From Thalassobaculum sp965228445 (lineage in GTDB: Bacteria; Pseudomonadota; Alphaproteobacteria; Thalassobaculales; Thalassobaculaceae): a stretch of 64,000 nucleotides of DNA. Position numbers and translations under genes: made by a program. The notes under the pieces are model-generated. The model was given only the letters and a program-made list of their open reading frames with translations. It was not told the DNA's origin and made no database searches. Position 1 is the first letter of the stretch, and every line of letters begins with the position of its first letter. Shown piece after piece: positions 42,671 through 52,415 of the stretch. The stretch is taken from the NCBI GenBank assembly GCA_965228445.1, contig OZ245813.1, forward strand, positions 3,720,001-3,784,000, given 5' to 3'.

Positions 42671-45600
42671 TCAGCCCGCGTCACGCAGCCTCTCGGCGCG
42701 GGCCAGATCGACGGAGACGAGCTGGCTGACGCCCCGTTCCGCCATGGTCACGCCGAACAGCCGGTCCATGCGCGCCATGGTCATCCGGTGGTGGGTGATG
42801 ACCAGGAACCGGGTGCCGGTCTCCTTCACGATGTCCTGCAGCAGCGAGCAGAACCGGTCGACGTTGGTGTCGTCGAGTGGCGCGTCGACCTCGTCGAGCA
42901 CGCAGATCGGCGACGGGTTGGTGAGGAACACCGCGAAGACCAGGGCGGCGGCGGTCAGCGCCTGCTCGCCACCGGACAGCAGCGACAGGTGCTGCATCTT
43001 CTTGCCGGGCGGGCTGGCCAGGATCTCCAGGCCGGCCTCCAGCGGATCGTCCGCCTCGGTCAGCTTCAGATGCGCCTCGCCGCCGCCGAACAGGCGCCGG
43101 AACAGGGTCTGGAAATGGCCGTTCACCAGGTTGAAGGCGGCCAGCAGACGCTCGCGACCCTCCTTGTTCAGGGCGGCGATGGCGCTGCGCAGCCGCTGGA
43201 TTGCGCCGATCAGGTCGTCGCGCTCGCGCTCCATGCCCTCGATCTGCTCGGTCAGTTCCTCCAGCTCGGTCTCGGCCCGGAGGTTGACCGGGCCCATCGC
43301 CTCGCGCTCGCCGGTCAGCCGGTCCAGGCTGCGCTGGGTCTGCTCGGCGTCGGGCATCGGCGCCTCCGGGTCGATGCCGGCCTTGGCCAGGATCTCGTCC
43401 GGGGCGCAGTCCAGGCGTTCCTGGATGCGCTCGCGCTCGACCCGCAGGGTCTGGTTGATCTGCTCGAGCTGGGCCTCGGCGCGGATCAGCGCCTCGCGCG
43501 CCTCGCCGGCGGCCCGCTCGCCCTCCCGGGCGACCCGGTCCAGCTCGGTCTGCCGGCTCTCCGCGGAGACCAGGGCGTCGGCGGCCTGCCGGCGCTTGGC
43601 CTCGGCGCTCTCGATCAGGGCGACGACCTTCTCGCGCTCCGCGGCGATCTCCTCCGGGCGCGAGGCGAGGCGGGCGATCTCGGCCTCCTCGCCCTGACGG
43701 CGGCTGTCCAGGTCGGTCAGGCGGGTATCGGCCCGCTCGCGCCGCTGCTCCCAGGAGCGGATCTCGCCCTCGGTGCCGGACAGCCGGGTACGCCGGGCCT
43801 CGGCCTCGCGCACCAGCCGGTCATGCTCGGTGCGGGCCTCCACCAGTTCGGCACGCCGTTCGGACAGGGCGGCGCGCAGCCGGGCCGACTCGGCGCGCAG
43901 GGCCTCCACGTCGGGCAGGGTCTTCAACTCGTCGCCCGCCTGGGTCTGGGCGGTGACCGCCTCGTCGCGCTCGCCGGCGAGACGGGCGGCACCGTCGTCC
44001 AGGGCGGCCAGCTTGGTGTCGACCGCGGCGACCCGGGCCTCGATTTCGGCGGCGGCAGACTTCGCCTTGGACAGGGCATCGGAGGCGGCGTTCCGGGCGC
44101 GGCGGGCGGTCTCCACCGCCTCCTCGGCCTCGGCCAGTTTCTCCGCGGCATGCTCGGCCCGGGAGCGGGCGACGTCCAGCGCGCCGCGCCGCTCGGCGAG
44201 CTGACGGTCGAGCTCGGCCAGCCGGTTGCGGCGCTCCAGGCGAATGGCGGCGGCGCTGGGCGCGCCGGGCGTCTGCACGAACCCGTCCCAGCGCCACATG
44301 CCGCCATCCTTGGTGACGATCCGCATGCCGGGTGCGAGCGCGGGCTGGGCCGCGGCGGCGGCGGCCGGATCGGCGGCGAGGCCGGTGCGGGCGAGCCGGG
44401 CGGCCAGGGCGGCGGGGGCGGTCACCTTCGGCGCCAGCGGATCGATGCCCGCCGGCCAGTCGGCATCGGCGGACGCGGCGCCGTCGCGCCAGCCGCCGGC
44501 GGTCGGCGCGGCGCCGGCCTCCAGCGCCGGGGCCTCCAGGTCGTCGCCGAGGGCGGCACCGAGGGCGGTTTCGTATCCGGGCGCGACGGTGACGTCGTCG
44601 ACGATCGGCGCGGCTTCGCTCTTGGCCTGCATCAGCAGGCGGCGCAGGCCGGTCGCCTCGGTGTCCAGTTCGGAGACGGCGGCCTCCAGCTCGCGGGTTC
44701 CGGCGCGGGCGCTCTTCTCCGCCTCCAGGGCGGCGTCGCGGGCTTCCTGCGCGGCCGGAATGCCGGCCTCGGCCGCTTCCGCCGCGGCGGCGGCCTCGGC
44801 GACGGCCTGCTCGGCGGCGGTGCGCTGCTCCTCCGGCACGGCCTGGCGGACCAGCTCGGCCCGACGCTCGGCCAGTTCGGCCCGCTGGCGGTCGAGCCGG
44901 GCGATCCGTTCCTCGGCCTGACGCAGCTGACGCTCCAGGGCGGCGCGGCGGGCATCGGCCACGGCGATCGCCTCGGTGGTCTTATGGACCGCCTCCTCGG
45001 CCTCCTCGGCGTCGCGGTTGGCCTTGGTCAGGGCCGCACCGCTGGCCTCCTGGGCCTCGGCCTCGCCCTCGCCGGCGGCCACGAGCGCGTCCCGCTCGCC
45101 GGTCAGACGGGCCAGCGACGATGCCGCCTCCTCCACCAGGGTCTTCTCCCGGATCACGTCGTCGGCGATCTGGCGCAGCCGGGTCTCCGCCTCGCTGCGG
45201 GCGGTGGCGATCCGCCGTTCCTCGGCGTCCAACTCGCTGCGGGTGACGGTCAGGTGCTGCAGTTCGGCCGAGGCCTCCGCCTCGCTCTGGCGCAGGCCGG
45301 GCAGGCTGGCGGCGGAGTCGGTCTGGGCGGTGCTGGCGGCGGCGGCCTCCTGGGTCAGCGTCGTGACCCGGTCGCGGGCGGCGGCGAGGGCGGTGCCGGC
45401 CTTGCGCCGCTCCTCCATGGTATGGGTCCAGCGGGCGTGCAGCACGATGGACTCGGCCTGGCGGATCTTCTCGCTCAGCTCGCGGTAGCGCTGGGCCTGC
45501 CGTGCCTGCCGCCGCAGGGCGGCGCGCTGACCTTCCAGCGCCTTGAGCACGTCGTCCAGGCGTTCCAGGTTCTGCTCGGCCGCCCGCAGACGCAGCTCGG

Positions 45601-46138
45601 CCTCGTGCCGCCGCGTGTGCAGGCCGCGGATGTTGGCGGCCTCCTCCAGTAGGGCGCGGCGGTCCGACGCCTTGGCCTGGACGATGCTGCCGATCTTGCC
45701 CTGGCTGACCAGGCCGGCGGAGCGCGCGCCGGTGGCGGCGTCGGCGAACAGGAGCTGGACGTCGCGGGCGCGCACGTCCTTGCCGTTCACCCTGTAGTGG
45801 GAGCCTTTCTCGCGCTCGATCCGGCGCACCACCTCCAGCTCGTCGGCGGCGTTGAACTGGGCCGGGGCGCGGCGGTCGTCATTGGCGACGTACAGTCCGA
45901 CCTCGGCCATGTTGCGGGCCGGGCGCTGTTCGGTGCCGCCGAAGATCACGTCCTCCATCCCGCCGCCGCGCATCTGCTTGGCGGAGGTCTCGCCCATGAC
46001 CCAGCGCAACGCCTCGACAAGGTTCGACTTGCCGCAGCCGTTCGGACCCACCACGCCGGTCAGCCCTTCCTCGATGAGCAGCTCGGTCGGCTCGACGAAG
46101 GACTTGAACCCGGTCAGACGCAGTTTGCTGAAATGCAC
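42671..46138 (-). CDS. smc: Chromosome segregation protein SMC
   Basis: 1155 residues from a GTG start (next residues HFSKLRLTGFKSF, the SMC N-terminus). Walker A GPNGCGKSN near residue 33, two long coiled coils (about 165-500 and 670-1000) around a hinge of about 500-650 with the GYETALGAALGDDLEAP segment, and the C-terminal signature LSLLSGGEQALTAAALVFA and Walker B ICVLDEVDAPLDD. The hinge is Ala-rich. Condenses DNA with ScpAB; no scp genes here. It follows the DsbA-like gene by 24 bp. Confidence 0.95.
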   Translation of the reverse strand: MHFSKLRLTGFKSFVEPTELLIEEGLTGVVGPNGCGKSNLVEALRWVMGETSAKQMRGGGMEDVIFGGTEQRPARNMAEVGLYVANDDRRAPAQFNAADELEVVRRIEREKGSHYRVNGKDVRARDVQLLFADAATGARSAGLVSQGKIGSIVQAKASDRRALLEEAANIRGLHTRRHEAELRLRAAEQNLERLDDVLKALEGQRAALRRQARQAQRYRELSEKIRQAESIVLHARWTHTMEERRKAGTALAAARDRVTTLTQEAAAASTAQTDSAASLPGLRQSEAEASAELQHLTVTRSELDAEERRIATARSEAETRLRQIADDVIREKTLVEEAASSLARLTGERDALVAAGEGEAEAQEASGAALTKANRDAEEAEEAVHKTTEAIAVADARRAALERQLRQAEERIARLDRQRAELAERRAELVRQAVPEEQRTAAEQAVAEAAAAAEAAEAGIPAAQEARDAALEAEKSARAGTRELEAAVSELDTEATGLRRLLMQAKSEAAPIVDDVTVAPGYETALGAALGDDLEAPALEAGAAPTAGGWRDGAASADADWPAGIDPLAPKVTAPAALAARLARTGLAADPAAAAAAQPALAPGMRIVTKDGGMWRWDGFVQTPGAPSAAAIRLERRNRLAELDRQLAERRGALDVARSRAEHAAEKLAEAEEAVETARRARNAASDALSKAKSAAAEIEARVAAVDTKLAALDDGAARLAGERDEAVTAQTQAGDELKTLPDVEALRAESARLRAALSERRAELVEARTEHDRLVREAEARRTRLSGTEGEIRSWEQRRERADTRLTDLDSRRQGEEAEIARLASRPEEIAAEREKVVALIESAEAKRRQAADALVSAESRQTELDRVAREGERAAGEAREALIRAEAQLEQINQTLRVERERIQERLDCAPDEILAKAGIDPEAPMPDAEQTQRSLDRLTGEREAMGPVNLRAETELEELTEQIEGMERERDDLIGAIQRLRSAIAALNKEGRERLLAAFNLVNGHFQTLFRRLFGGGEAHLKLTEADDPLEAGLEILASPPGKKMQHLSLLSGGEQALTAAALVFAVFLTNPSPICVLDEVDAPLDDTNVDRFCSLLQDIVKETGTRFLVITHHRMTMARMDRLFGVTMAERGVSQLVSVDLARAERLRDAG

Positions 46139-46162
46139 CGTGGTGGGTCTCCGGCACGGGGG

Positions 46163-46789
46163 TTAGGCAAGCTTGCCCTCGATCACCTTCTGGAAGGTCT
46201 CGTAGGGCTCGGCGCCGCGGATCACCTCGTCGCCGATCACGAAGGTCGGGGTCGAGTTGACGTCGTAGGTCTTCTGCGCGGCGATCCGGCCGTTCAGGAT
46301 CGAGTCGAGCAGGGCGTCGTTGGTCATGTAGGCGTCGGCCGTCTCCGCACTGATGCCGGCCAGTCGGCCGATCTTCTTCAGCGCGTCGATCGGGTTCTCC
46401 GCCCGGGTCCAGGACGACTGCTGCTTGAACAGCATGTCGATCAGCGCGAAATACGGCTTGCCGTCGATCGCCCGGGCCATGGCCGAGGCGCGCAGGGCGT
46501 ACTGGTCGAGCGGGAAGTCGCGCATCTCGAACTTCATGCGGCCGGTATCGACGTAGTTCTCGACAATCGGCTTATAGGCCTTGGCGTGGAACGACGCGCA
46601 GTGCGGACAGGTGAGCGAGGAATACTCGATCATGGTCAGCGGCGCGTCCGGATCGCCGAGCACGCGCGGGGTCTCCGCCGCCGCGACGTCGACCTCGACG
46701 GCCGCGCGGGCGATCGAGGGGACCATCGCCGTCCCGACCAGACCCCCAGCCAAGCCAAGGATCCCAAGATTTAGTGTTCTGCGATGCAT
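46163..46789 (-). CDS. DsbA-family thiol:disulfide oxidoreductase
   Basis: 208 residues from the ATG at 46789 (GGAG six bases upstream; an in-frame ATG at 46804 is worse). Signal peptide LGILGLAGGLVGTAMVPSIARA, then a thioredoxin fold with active site CPHC (SLTCPHCASFHAKAY), an inserted helical domain and cis-Pro in VNSTPTFVIGDEVI. Close to the ScsC/BdbD-like DsbA group common upstream of smc in alphaproteobacteria. Acts in the periplasm on disulfide formation. Confidence 0.9.
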   Translation of the reverse strand: MHRRTLNLGILGLAGGLVGTAMVPSIARAAVEVDVAAAETPRVLGDPDAPLTMIEYSSLTCPHCASFHAKAYKPIVENYVDTGRMKFEMRDFPLDQYALRASAMARAIDGKPYFALIDMLFKQQSSWTRAENPIDALKKIGRLAGISAETADAYMTNDALLDSILNGRIAAQKTYDVNSTPTFVIGDEVIRGAEPYETFQKVIEGKLA

Positions 46790-46892
46790 GTTTCGCTCCC
46801 GCACACCAGATGTTGATCACAATACGCCGAGTCTCTTCGCCCCGGCAAGGTTCCCGATTAGGGGTGGATTGCGGCCATTTTCCGGCCCTCTC

Positions 46893-47444
46893 TCAAGTCC
46901 CGTCGGCCGAACCGGCCCGGCTCCGCGCGGTCACCGCCTCGCCCAGGGCGCGCAGCCGATCCCGCAACTCCGTGTCGTGCACGCCGACCACCCGATCCCG
47001 GATGGCGGTTTTCTCCCGTTCCGCCAGGGGACGCAAGACCGGCCGACGCGATTTCGGCGGCGTCGGCAGCACGCCCTGGCGGATCGTCATCCGCGCCACC
47101 GCGGCCCAGCCGAAATGCCCGTTCACCCGCTCGATGATCTGTGGTGCGAGGTGCTGGATTTCCAGCGCGCTGCCGGGCAGGGCGACGATTTTCAGGGTGG
47201 CGCCGTCGCGCTTGCCGCGCGGAAAGTTGAGCGACTCGGGAGCACAGCACTTCGCCAAGTCGGCACCGACGATCTGCGCCCAGTCCCGAGGAATACGCCC
47301 CTCCACGAAGCCGCGCTTGCGGAACAGCGGGTCGGTCAGGCCCGGCGCCAGGTAGGACAGCGCGCGCAGGCCGCCCCGGCGCACCTTCGCCGCGCCGCCG
47401 GATTTGTCCTGTGCCTTATCCTGCGCCGTCTTGTCCGCCGCCAT
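46893..47444 (-). CDS. DUF721 (DciA-like) protein
   Basis: 183 residues from the ATG at 47444, which has AGGAGG six bases upstream. A lysine-rich head leads to the DUF721 domain (FVEGRIPRDWAQIVGADLAKCCAPESLNFP...ATLKIVALPGSALEIQHLAPQIIERVNGHFGW), followed by a basic C-terminal tail. DUF721 proteins include DciA, the helicase loader of bacteria without DnaC. Divergent from mutY with 71 bp between. Assignment to DciA function is by family only. Confidence 0.8.
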   Translation of the reverse strand: MAADKTAQDKAQDKSGGAAKVRRGGLRALSYLAPGLTDPLFRKRGFVEGRIPRDWAQIVGADLAKCCAPESLNFPRGKRDGATLKIVALPGSALEIQHLAPQIIERVNGHFGWAAVARMTIRQGVLPTPPKSRRPVLRPLAEREKTAIRDRVVGVHDTELRDRLRALGEAVTARSRAGSADGT

Positions 47445-47515
47445 CGCGGTCCTCCTCGTCGAGACCTCATCCATACATATGGCGCCGCCGCCGTCACACG
47501 CTATCTTCACCGGCG

Positions 47516-48592
47516 ATGACCAGCGCCGCCGCCAAGATCTCTTCGCCCGACCTCGCCCGCCGCCTGCTCGCCTGGTATGACCGGCATCGCCGCCGGCTGC
47601 CCTGGCGGGCCGAACCGGGCGAGCCGGCCGATCCGTACCGGGTCTGGCTGAGCGAGATCATGCTGCAGCAGACCACGGTGGCGACGGTCGGTCCCTACTT
47701 TCAACGCTTCACCGCGCGATGGCCGTCGGTGGAAAGTCTCGCCGCCGCCGAACTGGACGACGTGCTGACCGAATGGGCCGGGCTCGGCTACTACGCAAGG
47801 GCGCGCAACCTGCACCGCTGCGCCGGCGTGGTGGCCATGGAACACGGGGGCCGGTTTCCCGACACCGAGGCGGGGCTTAAGACCCTGCCGGGGGTCGGCG
47901 ACTACACCGCGGCCGCAATCGCCTCAATCGCCTTCGACCGGCCGGCGACGATCCTGGACGGCAATGTGGAGCGGGTGATCGCCCGGCTGCGCCTGGTCAC
48001 CGACCCGCTGCCGGCGTCCAAGCCCAAGCTGAAGGCGCTGGCGGCCCAGATTACCCCGCAGCAGCGCGCCGGCGACTACGCCCAGGCGATCATGGATCTG
48101 GGGGCGACCGTCTGCACCCCGCGCAAGCCGAAATGCCTGACCTGTCCCTGGACCGATGCCTGCGTCGCGCGGGTGGAAGGGGTGGCGGAGGACCTGCCGG
48201 CCAAGACGCCGAAGAAGGCCAAGCCGACCCGGCGCGGCACCTGTTTCTTCGTGGTCGATGCCGACGGCGCGATCCTGCTGCGCCGTCGCCCGGAAAGCGG
48301 TCTGCTCGGCGGCATGCAGGAAGTGCCGTCCTCGCCCTGGCTGGAAGAGGCGGAGACGGCCTTGGTTCAGGAACACGCGCCGGTAGCCGGCGTGTCCTGG
48401 CGGGCGCTGCCGGGGATGGTGCGGCACACCTTCACTCATTTCCATCTGGAACTGACGGTGCTGGCCGGCCGGGTCGAGACCGGACCCAAGGTCGCCGATG
48501 CCCGCTGGTGGCCGGTCGACCGGCTGGGCGAGGCGGCCCTGCCCACGGTCATGGCCAAGGTCGTCCGCCATGCCATGGGGCATATCGCTTAG
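47516..48592 (+). CDS. mutY: Adenine DNA glycosylase
   Basis: 358 residues. Catalytic Glu47 (SEIMLQQT), helix-hairpin-helix LPGVGDYTAAAI, Asp148 (ILDGNVERV) and the 4Fe-4S ligands Cys200, 207, 210 and 216 (spacing 6-2-5). The C-terminal NUDIX-like domain (about 240-355) recognises 8-oxoG. Removes A opposite 8-oxoG. Its 3' end overlaps the convergent yejF-like gene by 4 bp. Confidence 0.96.
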   Translation: MTSAAAKISSPDLARRLLAWYDRHRRRLPWRAEPGEPADPYRVWLSEIMLQQTTVATVGPYFQRFTARWPSVESLAAAELDDVLTEWAGLGYYARARNLHRCAGVVAMEHGGRFPDTEAGLKTLPGVGDYTAAAIASIAFDRPATILDGNVERVIARLRLVTDPLPASKPKLKALAAQITPQQRAGDYAQAIMDLGATVCTPRKPKCLTCPWTDACVARVEGVAEDLPAKTPKKAKPTRRGTCFFVVDADGAILLRRRPESGLLGGMQEVPSSPWLEEAETALVQEHAPVAGVSWRALPGMVRHTFTHFHLELTVLAGRVETGPKVADARWWPVDRLGEAALPTVMAKVVRHAMGHIA

Positions 48593-50235
48593 GTCCGGAC
48601 CGCCCCGTCCTCGCGCGCTTCCAGGTCGAAGGCGGCGGCCATCAGGGCCTTGGTGTAGTCGCGCTTCGGGGCGTCCATCACCTGGGCGGTCGGGCCGTGC
48701 TCCACCACCATCCCGTCGCGGATCACATAGACCCGATGCGACATGGCCCGCACCACCTTCAGGTCGTGGCTGATGAACAGATAGGCCAGCCCGTGCCTCT
48801 GCTGCAGGTCGCGCAGCAGCTCGACGATCTGCGCCTGCACGCTCATGTCCAGGGCCGAGGTCGGCTCGTCCAGGATCACCAGCTTCGGGCGCAGCACCAT
48901 GGCGCGGGCGATGGAGATGCGCTGGCGCTGGCCGCCGGAGAACTCGTGCGGATAGCGGTCGCGCAGGACCGGGTCGAGCCCGACCTCGCGCAGCACCTCG
49001 TCGATCCGCTTCTCCTTGTCCTCCTCGCTCTTCAGCCCGAGCTCGGAAAGGTCGTGCACCCCCATGCCCTCGCCGACGATCTCGGCGACCGAGAGCCGGG
49101 GCGACAGGCTGCCATAGGGGTCCTGGAAGACGATCTGCATGTCCCGGCGCAGGGAGCGCAGCTCGCGCTTGCCCATGCCCTGGACCTCGCGGCCGAGGAA
49201 GGTGACCCGGCCAGTGCAGGCGGTCAGGCGCAGGATCGCCATGGCCAGGGTGGTCTTGCCCGAGCCGGACTCGCCGACGATGCCGACGGTCTCGCCCTCC
49301 TTCACCCCGACCGTGACGCCGTCGACCGCCTTCACATGGCCGACCGTGCGTTTGAGAAAGCCCCGCTGGATCGGAAACCAGACCCGGACGTCGGAGGCCT
49401 GCAGCACGGTCTTCGCCCGCTCGGCAACCGGCTGCGGCGCGCCCTTGGGCTCGGCCGCCAGGAGCTTCTGGGTATAGGGGTGCTGCGGGTCGGTGAAGAC
49501 CCGTTCGGTCTCGCCATGCTCGACGATTTCGCCGTCGGTCATCACGCAGACCCGGTCGGCGACCTTGCGCACGATGCCCAGGTCATGGGTGATCAGCAGC
49601 ACGGCCATGCCGAGCTCGCGGCGCAGCCGGTCGAGCAGGGCGAGGATCTGCGCCTGGATGGTGACGTCGAGGGCGGTGGTGGGCTCGTCGGCGATCAGCA
49701 GGTCCGGCTCGTTGGCGAGCGCCATGGCGATCATGACGCGCTGCCTCTGGCCGCCGGAGAGCTGGTGCGGGTAGGAGGCGAGCCGGCTTTCCGGATCCTT
49801 GATGCCGACCAGGTCCAGCAGTTCCAGGATGCGCGCCCGGGCGGCATCGCCCTTCAGGCCCTTGTGAAGTTCCAGGATCTCGCCGATCTGCCGCTCCACC
49901 GTATGCAGCGGGTTCAGCGAGGTCATCGGCTCCTGGAAGATCATGGCGATCTCGTTGCCGCGGATCCGCATCAGGGTGGCCTCGTCCGCCCCCATCAGCT
50001 CCTCGCCCTTCCAGGTCACGCTGGACGCCTCGCCGTGATGGGCCAGCGGATAGGGCAGCAGGCGGACGGTCGACAGCGCCGTCACCGACTTGCCGGAGCC
50101 GGACTCGCCGACCAGGGCCAGGGTCTCGCCGCGGGCGATCTCGAACGACACGCCGCGCACGGCCGGATCGTTGCGCCCGAAGCTCACCGACAGGTCGCGG
50201 ACCCGCAGCAGGGGGGTGTCCGTGGCGTCGCTCAT
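48589..50235 (-). CDS. yejF: Oligopeptide/microcin C-type ABC importer double ATPase
   Basis: 548 residues, two ATPase domains. First: GESGSGKSVTA, LSGGQRQRVMIAMAL, LLIADEPTTALD. Second (from about residue 285): GESGSGKTTLA, FSGGQRQRISIARAM, LVILDEPTSALD. Oligo_HPY tails HPYTQKLLAAEP and DYTKALMAAAFD. YejABEF imports oligopeptides and microcin C in enterobacteria. ATG overlaps the yejE stop. Confidence 0.94.
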   Translation of the reverse strand: MSDATDTPLLRVRDLSVSFGRNDPAVRGVSFEIARGETLALVGESGSGKSVTALSTVRLLPYPLAHHGEASSVTWKGEELMGADEATLMRIRGNEIAMIFQEPMTSLNPLHTVERQIGEILELHKGLKGDAARARILELLDLVGIKDPESRLASYPHQLSGGQRQRVMIAMALANEPDLLIADEPTTALDVTIQAQILALLDRLRRELGMAVLLITHDLGIVRKVADRVCVMTDGEIVEHGETERVFTDPQHPYTQKLLAAEPKGAPQPVAERAKTVLQASDVRVWFPIQRGFLKRTVGHVKAVDGVTVGVKEGETVGIVGESGSGKTTLAMAILRLTACTGRVTFLGREVQGMGKRELRSLRRDMQIVFQDPYGSLSPRLSVAEIVGEGMGVHDLSELGLKSEEDKEKRIDEVLREVGLDPVLRDRYPHEFSGGQRQRISIARAMVLRPKLVILDEPTSALDMSVQAQIVELLRDLQQRHGLAYLFISHDLKVVRAMSHRVYVIRDGMVVEHGPTAQVMDAPKRDYTKALMAAAFDLEAREDGAVRT

Positions 50236-51308
50236 GAGGTGAAGGTCTTTCGCGGGTCGAACGCGTCGCGCACCGCCTCGCCGACGAAGATCAGCAGGCT
50301 GAGCATCACGGCGAGCGTGAAGAAGGCGGTCAGGCCGAGCCAGGGGGCCTGGAAGTTGTTCTTGCCCTGGCTCAGCAGCTCGCCCAGGGACGGCGAGCCG
50401 GGCGGCAGGCCGAAGCCCAGGAAGTCGAGCCCGGTCAGGGCGGTGATCGAGCCGTTCAGGATGAAGGGCAGGAAGGTCAGGGTGGCGACCATGGCGTTGG
50501 GCAGCACGTGGCGCACCATGATCACCCGGTCGCTCACTCCCAGCGCCTTGGCGGCGCGCACGAAGTCGAAGTTGCGGGCGCGCAGGAACTCCGCGCGCAC
50601 CACGCCGACCAGGCTGGTCCACTGGAACAGCAGCAGCAGGAACAGCAGGGTCCAGAACCCCGGCACGATCAGCGCCGACAGGATGATCAGGATGTAGATG
50701 AAGGGCATGCCGCCCCAGATCTCGATGAAGCGCTGGAACAGCAGGTCGATCCAGCCGCCGTAGAAGCCCTGGACCGCGCCGGCGGCGATGCCGATGACCG
50801 AGGCGCAGATCGTCAGCGCGACGCCGAACAGCACCGAGATGCGGAAGCCGTAGATCACCCGGGCGACGACGTCGCGGGCCTGGTCGTCGGTGCCGAGCCA
50901 GTGCCGGGCATCCGGCGGCGTCGGCGCCGAGCTGCCGAGGTCCAGGTCCACCGTGTCGTAGGCGAACGGGATCAGCGGCCAGACCATGAAGCCCTTCTCG
51001 TTGATCAGCTCCGCGACGAAGGGGTCGCGGTACTCCGCCTCGGTCGGGAAGTCGCCGCCGAAGGTTGTCTCCGGATACTCGGCGAAGATCGGGACGTAGA
51101 GACCGCCGTCATAAGCGACCAGCACCGGCTTGTCGTTGGCGATCACCTCGGCGAACAGGCTGAGCCCGAACAGGACGAGGAAGATCCAGAGGCTCCAGAA
51201 CCCGCGCCCGTTGCGCCGGAAATTCTCCCAGCGCCGTCGGTTCAGGGGCGAGACCCGGAAGCCGAGCACCCGGGGCACGGGGCGCGCCGTCGTCTCCGCC
51301 ACGCTCAT
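50232..51308 (-). CDS. yejE: YejE-type ABC permease
   Basis: 358 residues. One helix (FWSLWIFLVLFGLSLFAEVIA) then a periplasmic insert of about 100 residues (YPETTFGGDFPTEAEYRDPFV...HWLGTDDQARDVVARVIYGFR), characteristic of YejE rather than DppC, then the BPD_transp_1 domain with EFLRARNFDFVRAAKALGVSDRV. Overlaps yejB and yejF by 4 bp. Confidence 0.94.
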   Translation of the reverse strand: MSVAETTARPVPRVLGFRVSPLNRRRWENFRRNGRGFWSLWIFLVLFGLSLFAEVIANDKPVLVAYDGGLYVPIFAEYPETTFGGDFPTEAEYRDPFVAELINEKGFMVWPLIPFAYDTVDLDLGSSAPTPPDARHWLGTDDQARDVVARVIYGFRISVLFGVALTICASVIGIAAGAVQGFYGGWIDLLFQRFIEIWGGMPFIYILIILSALIVPGFWTLLFLLLLFQWTSLVGVVRAEFLRARNFDFVRAAKALGVSDRVIMVRHVLPNAMVATLTFLPFILNGSITALTGLDFLGFGLPPGSPSLGELLSQGKNNFQAPWLGLTAFFTLAVMLSLLIFVGEAVRDAFDPRKTFTS

Positions 51309-52390
51309 GTCGCCCTCGCCTCGAAGTCGATGCGCGGGTCGATGATCACGTACATCAGATCGCCCAGCAGGTTCAGCAGCAGGCCGAGCAGGGTGAAGAT
51401 GTAGACCGTGGCGAACATCAGCGGATAGTCGCGGCTCAGCGCCGCCTCGAAGCCGAGCAGGCCGAGCCCGTCAAGCGAGAAGATGATCTCGATGAACAGC
51501 GCACCGGTGAACAGGATGCTGACGAAGGCGGAGGGGAAGCCGGCGATCACGATCAGCATGGCGTTGCGGAACACGTGGCCGTACAGCACGGCGCGTTCGG
51601 ACAGGCCCTTGGCCTTGGCGGTCATGACGTACTGCTTGTTGATCTCTTCCAGGAAGGAGTTCTTGGTCAGCATGGTCAGGCTGGCGAAGCCGCCGACCAC
51701 CATGGCGGTGACCGGCAGCACCATGTGCCAGGCGTAGTCGACGACCTTGCCCCACAGGCTGAGCTGCGACCAGTTGTCGGAGACCAGGCCGCGCAGCGGG
51801 AACCACTGGAAATAGCTGCCGCCGGCGAACAGCACGACCAGCAGCACCGCGAACAGGAAGCCGGGGATGGCGTAGCCGACGATCACCACGCCGCTGGTCC
51901 AGACGTCGAACGGGGTGCCGTCGCGCACCGCCTTGCGCACCCCCAGCGGGATCGAGATCAGGTAGACCAGCAGGGTGGTCCACAGGCCGAGCGAGATCGA
52001 CACCGGCATCTTGTCCAGGATCAGCTCGATCACCGACCCGCTCTTGAAGAAGCTCTCGCCGAAATCGAAGGTCGCGTAGCTCACCAGCATCTGGACGAAG
52101 CGTTCGTGCAGCGGCTTGTCGAAGCCGAACTGCCGTTCCAGGCGCTCGATCAGTTCGGGGTCGACGCCGCGCGCGCCGCGGCTGGTGCTGTCGCCGGAGG
52201 ACTGGACGGTGTCGCCGCTGCCGGTGCCGGAGACCCGGGCGGTCGCGTCGGTGTTCACGCCCTGCATCTGGGCGATGACCTGGTCGATCGGCCCGCCGGG
52301 AGCGAACTGCACGATCACGAAGTTCAGCACCATGATCGCGAACAGCGTCGGGATCATCAGCAGCAGGCGGCGGAGGATATACGCGGTCAC
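51305..52390 (-). CDS. yejB: YejB-type ABC permease
   Basis: 361 residues from a GTG start. DppB-like N-terminus (RRLLLMIPTLFAIMVLNFVIVQFAPGGPIDQ) followed by a Ser/Gly/Asp-rich loop (about 45-75) typical of YejB, then six helices and EEINKQYVMTAKAKGLSERAV as the EAA loop. Pairs with YejE; 25 bp after yejA. Confidence 0.94.
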   Translation of the reverse strand: MTAYILRRLLLMIPTLFAIMVLNFVIVQFAPGGPIDQVIAQMQGVNTDATARVSGTGSGDTVQSSGDSTSRGARGVDPELIERLERQFGFDKPLHERFVQMLVSYATFDFGESFFKSGSVIELILDKMPVSISLGLWTTLLVYLISIPLGVRKAVRDGTPFDVWTSGVVIVGYAIPGFLFAVLLVVLFAGGSYFQWFPLRGLVSDNWSQLSLWGKVVDYAWHMVLPVTAMVVGGFASLTMLTKNSFLEEINKQYVMTAKAKGLSERAVLYGHVFRNAMLIVIAGFPSAFVSILFTGALFIEIIFSLDGLGLLGFEAALSRDYPLMFATVYIFTLLGLLLNLLGDLMYVIIDPRIDFEARAT

Positions 52391-52415
52391 GGCGGGGCTC
52401 CGTCAGGGACCGGGA

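Noticed and set aside
42788..45652. 954-codon plus-strand open frame opposite smc
   Set aside because: Low-complexity Gly/Leu/Gln-rich reading of the complementary strand of an unmistakable SMC protein.
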